A stretch of 64,000 bases of DNA from assembly GCA_002402825.1 (NCBI GenBank), contig DHGP01000026.1, positions 27,046 to 91,045 of the forward strand, given 5' to 3'. A model generated the notes under the pieces. It searched no databases. It saw only the letters and a list, made by a program, of their open reading frames with translations, and was not told the DNA's origin. This document shows, one piece after another, positions 61,077 to 64,000 of this stretch; the first letter of the stretch is position 1; each line of letters begins with the position of its first letter. Made by a program: the position numbers and the translations under genes. The DNA comes from Firmicutes bacterium UBA4795. GTDB taxonomy: Bacteria > Bacillota > Desulfotomaculia > Desulfotomaculales > Nap2-2B.

Positions 61077-61736
61077 TTAATTAAGCTTTTTTCTTTCCCC
61101 GGTAATTAAATAAATTACAGCTTCCCCAATATCTGTGGCGTGGTCAGCTATCCTTTCCAAATACCGGCTGACATAAAGCAAGTAAGATGATTGGACAATT
61201 GACTTGGGGTCAGTTAAAATGTTATCAATCAGCAACTGAAATATTTTAGTAAAAATATGATCTACTTCATCATCTAAAGTGCACATTTCCTGGGCCTTTT
61301 GAACGTCCCTTTCACTGTACGCCTCTAAGCTATCTTTAATCATTTGTTGGACTATACGGGACATTTTAGTTAAATATTCGCTGCTTTTCCGGTTTAATTC
61401 AGACTCCCTTATGCACATGGTAGCTTGAGCAATATCTACCGCATGATCGCCTATGCGTTCTAAACTTAAAAGAATTTTAATTCCTGTTACAACCATTCTT
61501 AAATCCCGGGCTATTGGCTGTTGGGTGGCAATTATTTTAATACATTTACTTTCAATTTTGGCGTATAGGTCATCAATTTCCTCATCACACATAATTACCT
61601 GTGCCGCTCCTGCTGGATCCAGTTTTATTAAGGACTGGACAGCATTATAGATAGCCTGCCCCACTAAATTGGCCAACTGGAAAATATCTTCTTGTATTTC
61701 AATTAATGCTTTATCAAAAGACGAACGTGGATTCAC
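61077..61736 (-). CDS. phoU: Phosphate signalling regulator PhoU
   Basis: The 219-residue all-helical protein has two repeats of the three-helix PhoU bundle, each with a metal-binding E(D)xxxD pattern (MCDEEIDDLYAKIES; LDDEVDHIFTKIFQ) and LERIGDHAVDIAQ / LERIADHATDIGEA. It lowers PstSCAB activity and Pho kinase signalling when phosphate is sufficient. The GTG start has GGGGAG upstream. It follows pstB by 89 bp and has a promoter of its own. Confidence 0.95.
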   Translation of the reverse strand: MNPRSSFDKALIEIQEDIFQLANLVGQAIYNAVQSLIKLDPAGAAQVIMCDEEIDDLYAKIESKCIKIIATQQPIARDLRMVVTGIKILLSLERIGDHAVDIAQATMCIRESELNRKSSEYLTKMSRIVQQMIKDSLEAYSERDVQKAQEMCTLDDEVDHIFTKIFQLLIDNILTDPKSIVQSSYLLYVSRYLERIADHATDIGEAVIYLITGERKKLN

Positions 61737-61770
61737 TTTCTATGCTCCCCGATTTAATGGTATGTTTTTT

Positions 61771-61799
61771 AATATAATATGCATTTTCCCGGTTGACAA
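61771..61799 (-). promoter_or_regulatory. Candidate SigA promoter of phoU
   Basis: On the minus strand TTGTCA (61799-61794) and TATATT (61776-61771) are 17 bp apart in the pstB-phoU gap, about 35 nt before the GTG. It would allow phoU expression independent of pstB. Confidence 0.4.
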
Positions 61800-61825
61800 G
61801 TAAAAACTCGCCATAAAAAAAATTT

Positions 61826-62608
61826 TTAACCAAACCTGCCAGAAATATAATCTTCGGTACGCTGGTCTTTGGGACGGGTAAATATTTCCTCGGTAGCCCC
61901 ATGTTCAATCAATTCCCCATTTAAAAAAAAGGCGGTAACGTCAGAAACCCGGGCTGCTTGTTGCATATTATGGGTAACAATAACAATGGTATAGTCTTTT
62001 TTTAAGACTTGAATTAGTTCTTCAATTTTAAGGGTAGAAATAGGATCCAAAGCTGAACTGGGTTCGTCCATAAGCAAAACCTCGGGTTCTACCGCTAAAA
62101 GACGGGCAATACAAAGGCGTTGCTGTTGTCCTCCCGAGAGTCCTAAAGCCGACTTGAAAAGACGGTCGCTTACTTCTTCCCACAAGGCGGCCAGATTCAG
62201 GCTTTTCTCAATAATTTCATCAAGTTGGCGCTTGTTTTTTAACCCGTGAATCCTGGGACCATAAGCTACATTATCGTATACTGACATGGGAAAAGGATTA
62301 GGGCGTTGAAATACCATGCCCACTCGTTTGCGTAAATTGGCTACGTCAACCTCAGGTTCATATATGTTTTCCCCTTCCAACAGGATAGTCCCTTCTACCT
62401 TGACCCCTTCAATTAAATCGTTCATCCGGTTTAAAGTTCGTAAAAAAGTAGATTTACCGCAACCTGAAGGGCCAATAAGGGCGGTAATTTTATTTGCTTT
62501 TATATTCAGGTTAATATTCTTTAAGGCTTGATAATCTTTATAAAAAAGGTTCAATTTTTTAACTAAAATTTTGTTTTTATTTGGCTCGTTTAGTTCACTT
62601 TTATCCAT
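61826..62608 (-). CDS. pstB: Phosphate ABC transporter ATP-binding protein PstB
   Basis: The 260-residue ATPase has Walker [10 protein letters not shown], the Q-loop [18 protein letters not shown] typical of PstB, signature LSGGQQQR, Walker [13 protein letters not shown] and the H-loop [10 protein letters not shown]. It drives the PstCA channel. Unlike the usual operon, pstSCA is 46 kb away at 12977-15722 in the same orientation. Confidence 0.97.
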   Translation of the reverse strand: MDKSELNEPNKNKILVKKLNLFYKDYQALKNINLNIKANKITALIGPSGCGKSTFLRTLNRMNDLIEGVKVEGTILLEGENIYEPEVDVANLRKRVGMVFQRPNPFPMSVYDNVAYGPRIHGLKNKRQLDEIIEKSLNLAALWEEVSDRLFKSALGLSGGQQQRLCIARLLAVEPEVLLMDEPSSALDPISTLKIEELIQVLKKDYTIVIVTHNMQQAARVSDVTAFFLNGELIEHGATEEIFTRPKDQRTEDYISGRFG

Positions 62609-62689
62609 AAGTTGACCTTAGTTTATTTTAAGTAATGATATTTTATTTTAGCATATTACCGCCCTTGTAAGCTAGTAATATTAAATGAC

Positions 62690-62716
62690 TTGACTATATT
62701 GTGTTTTAAGTATAAA
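62690..62716 (+). promoter_or_regulatory. Weak candidate promoter of fmdB
   Basis: TTGACT (62690-62695) and TATAAA (62711-62716) are only 15 bp apart, so recognition would be poor unless a neighbouring -10 is used. It lies 45 bp before the fmdB ATG. Confidence 0.3.
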
Positions 62717-62760
62717 TTAATTTTAGTAAATATCATAAAAACTAAGAGGAGGAAAATAAA

Positions 62761-63012
62761 ATGCCTATTTACGAATTTCGTTGTTCTGGGTGCAAAAAAC
62801 GTTTTGAGAAATTATGTGTTATGGGAGAAACTGGCGAAGGTTTAACCTGTCCCAATTGCGGAGCAGTAAAACCTACCCGGGTAATGAGCAGCTTTAAGTC
62901 CGTAGGAAGCATTGAAAGTAACTTTGAGAATGACTTTGCCGAAAATAATGGTTTCAATAACAAAGGTTGCAGTAGTTGCAGTGCTCCTTCATGTTCTTCT
63001 TGCGGTTATTAA
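62761..63012 (+). CDS. FmdB-family zinc-ribbon protein
   Basis: The 83-residue protein starts MPIYEFRCSGCKKRFEKL with CxxC, then CPNCG, forming the FmdB zinc ribbon, followed by a polar region and a Cys/Ser-rich tail (GCSSCSAPSCSSCGY). Family members are putative regulators; the original FmdB was linked to formamidase genes. AGAGGAGG precedes the ATG. Its stop overlaps the convergent dedA gene by 4 bp. Function here unknown. Confidence 0.88.
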   Translation: MPIYEFRCSGCKKRFEKLCVMGETGEGLTCPNCGAVKPTRVMSSFKSVGSIESNFENDFAENNGFNNKGCSSCSAPSCSSCGY

Positions 63013-63626
63013 ATTTTGCGGGTGGGATGGCGTAAATTTCGTAAATAACAAACATAATGGTAGATTAAGTAAAACAACAAAAGCACGCCCCCAATTAAAA
63101 CTAGCCGGGAATTAATTAAACGACTGAAGGTTTCCCATTTGTAACCAAAAAGCATACCCACGGATAGGTTAAAGGCGGACCAGGCTATAGCAAAGATAGT
63201 ATTGTAGAATAAAAATTTAAAGATATTTAACTTGCTTAAACCAGCTATATAAGGGGTCAGGTTACTGACCATAGGCACAAAACGACCGAATATAATAAAA
63301 GCGGGGGCGGAGTGTTCAAACCAGGTCTGGGCGCGGTTAAGTTTTTGCGGGGTTAAGTAAAGGTATTTACCGTAGCGGTAAAAAAAGGGCTCTCCTATAT
63401 ACTGGCCAATAAGATAGGCCAGTATTGCTCCTAAATTAAAGCCTACCGTAGCCGCAATTAAGGCCGGGTAGAAGTTTAATTTACCCTGATTGATTAAAAA
63501 GCCGGTAAGAATAACTATAATTCCTCCTGGAAAAAAGGGTATTCCCATGGCTTCAACAACAACGCCTAGTAAAAGGCCTCCTATTCCTAACGCTCCCAGG
63601 TAACTAATTATCCATTCCTTAACCAA
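63009..63626 (-). CDS. DedA-family membrane protein (second paralogue)
   Basis: The 205-residue protein shares the DedA fold with the 5041 gene: VVEAMGIPFFPGGIIVILTGFL, ATVGFNLGAILAYLIGQYIGEPFFYRYGKYL, FGRFVPMVSNLTPYIAGLSKL, and C-terminal helices. The motif set has a VP...NLTPYIAG pair in place of IP...TFISLPAG, so the two are different subgroups. Likely role in lipid carrier translocation. Confidence 0.88.
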   Translation of the reverse strand: MVKEWIISYLGALGIGGLLLGVVVEAMGIPFFPGGIIVILTGFLINQGKLNFYPALIAATVGFNLGAILAYLIGQYIGEPFFYRYGKYLYLTPQKLNRAQTWFEHSAPAFIIFGRFVPMVSNLTPYIAGLSKLNIFKFLFYNTIFAIAWSAFNLSVGMLFGYKWETFSRLINSRLVLIGGVLLLFYLIYHYVCYLRNLRHPTRKI

Positions 63627-63682
63627 CGAATTTTGCCCCTTTTGGAAGTAGTATGTCCTTTTGAAACGGTTTTTTTACTCGA

Positions 63683-63722
63683 AATAAAAACCTGCTAGAT
63701 AGCTTTACTTTAAACAGGTTGG
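63683..63722 (-). terminator. Candidate terminator after mtrB
   Basis: On the minus strand AACCTG (63720-63715) pairs with CAGGTT (63694-63689) around a 20-nt loop and is followed by TTTATTTC, about 25 bp after the mtrB stop. The stem is short. Confidence 0.35.
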
Positions 63723-63745
63723 TTGTTTCACGGGTTCTTCTTTTT

Positions 63746-63979
63746 TTAATCTTCGAAAGTGCGCAGTTTACCGTGCTTGGTCAATACTTCAGCGTTGCCC
63801 CGGATTTTAATGGCTGAGGTATGTTCGGTAAATTGAGCGATCATAATTTCTCCTTTATCTAGCTTTTCCGAATGATGAAATTTTGTATCTTTGCCGCGGG
63901 TAAGACCAAAAATAGCTACCCCATTATCCAGGGCTTTAATTACCACGTATTCCGCACAAAGTTCCCACTGGTCTGTCAT
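63746..63979 (-). CDS. mtrB: Tryptophan RNA-binding attenuation protein (TRAP)
   Basis: The 77-residue protein matches TRAP almost end to end: [33 protein letters not shown] and [15 protein letters not shown]. The RNA-binding Lys-Lys-Arg set (Bacillus K37, K56, R58) is conserved as K39, K58 and R60. Eleven-subunit TRAP rings bind tryptophan and then GAG/UAG repeats in trp leader RNAs, causing termination or blocking translation. ATG 63979 is 6 bp after GGAGG. In Bacillus it follows mtrA (folE); the upstream gene is outside this window. Confidence 0.95.
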   Translation of the reverse strand: MTDQWELCAEYVVIKALDNGVAIFGLTRGKDTKFHHSEKLDKGEIMIAQFTEHTSAIKIRGNAEVLTKHGKLRTFED

Positions 63980-64000
63980 TTTAACCTCCATTCCGCCGCT

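Overview
The window comes from a low-GC, endospore-forming Firmicute of the Peptococcaceae / Desulfotomaculales / Pelotomaculum type. I judge this from content only, since no database search was possible. Sporulation-linked genes are present (sigH, ytaF, ylbJ, a dacF-like carboxypeptidase), together with hfq, sepF and the TRAP regulator mtrB. A methylmalonyl-CoA / transcarboxylase / fumarase / fumarate reductase cluster of the kind used for propionate oxidation or formation is also present. Shine-Dalgarno sites are strong, TTG and GTG starts are common, and nearly everything from 13 to 64 kb lies on the minus strand.

1-3.65 kb is the decayed end of an integrative element abutting the 3' end of tRNA-Val(GAC). 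It holds an XRE repressor, a small unknown gene, a hicBA toxin-antitoxin pair, an antitoxin beside a broken RelE-like toxin, an ImmA/IrrE-type protease, and an integrase gutted by an internal deletion that joins its N-terminal arm to an HNH gene. Three copies of a 9-bp motif near the end of the integrase gene may be integrase arm sites.

3.7-13 kb carries dacF (its signal-peptide region is frameshifted at an A9/T9 run), dedA, and a polA-mutM-ytaF-coaE-transglycosylase run followed by ylbJ. 13-15.7 kb holds pstSCA; its partners pstB and phoU are 46 kb away at 61-62.6 kb.

15.8-28.6 kb is the central carbon block: 5S-type carboxyltransferase, biotin carrier, a 58-residue small protein, 12S-type carboxyltransferase, methylmalonyl-CoA epimerase, mutase catalytic subunit, two-subunit class I fumarase, a flavoprotein, an SDR and a MaoC hydratase, then succinate dehydrogenase / fumarate reductase CAB. 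Together they interconvert propionyl-CoA, methylmalonyl-CoA, succinyl-CoA, succinate, fumarate and malate, moving carboxyl groups between methylmalonyl-CoA and pyruvate/oxaloacetate. A hairpin with a 16-bp stem sits in the transcript between the biotin carrier and 5S genes.

28.8-43 kb holds sigH, a LysR regulator, ynbB-hfq-miaA-miaB, and a cell-envelope signalling run: fhaA, fhaB, PP2C phosphatase, ftsW/rodA, class B PBP, PASTA kinase, rsgA, rpe. Its first part matches the actinobacterial fhaAB-pstP-rodA-pbpA-pknB order and its last part the Firmicute prpC-prkC-rsgA-rpe order. 43-64 kb holds fmt-def-priA, uvrB, an ABC permease, mgtC, purL-purQ, rnhA, ileS with the yggU-yggT-proC-sepF-yggS cell-division cluster, phoU-pstB, fmdB, a second dedA and mtrB.

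Three families of short dispersed repeats run through the window and have entered coding sequences in frame (purL, ileS, rpe, priA). I found no CRISPR array and no clearly new multi-gene system. The best leads are the repeat families, the structured element at 17.3 kb, the dacF homopolymer frameshift, the miaB start problem and the degraded integrase end.
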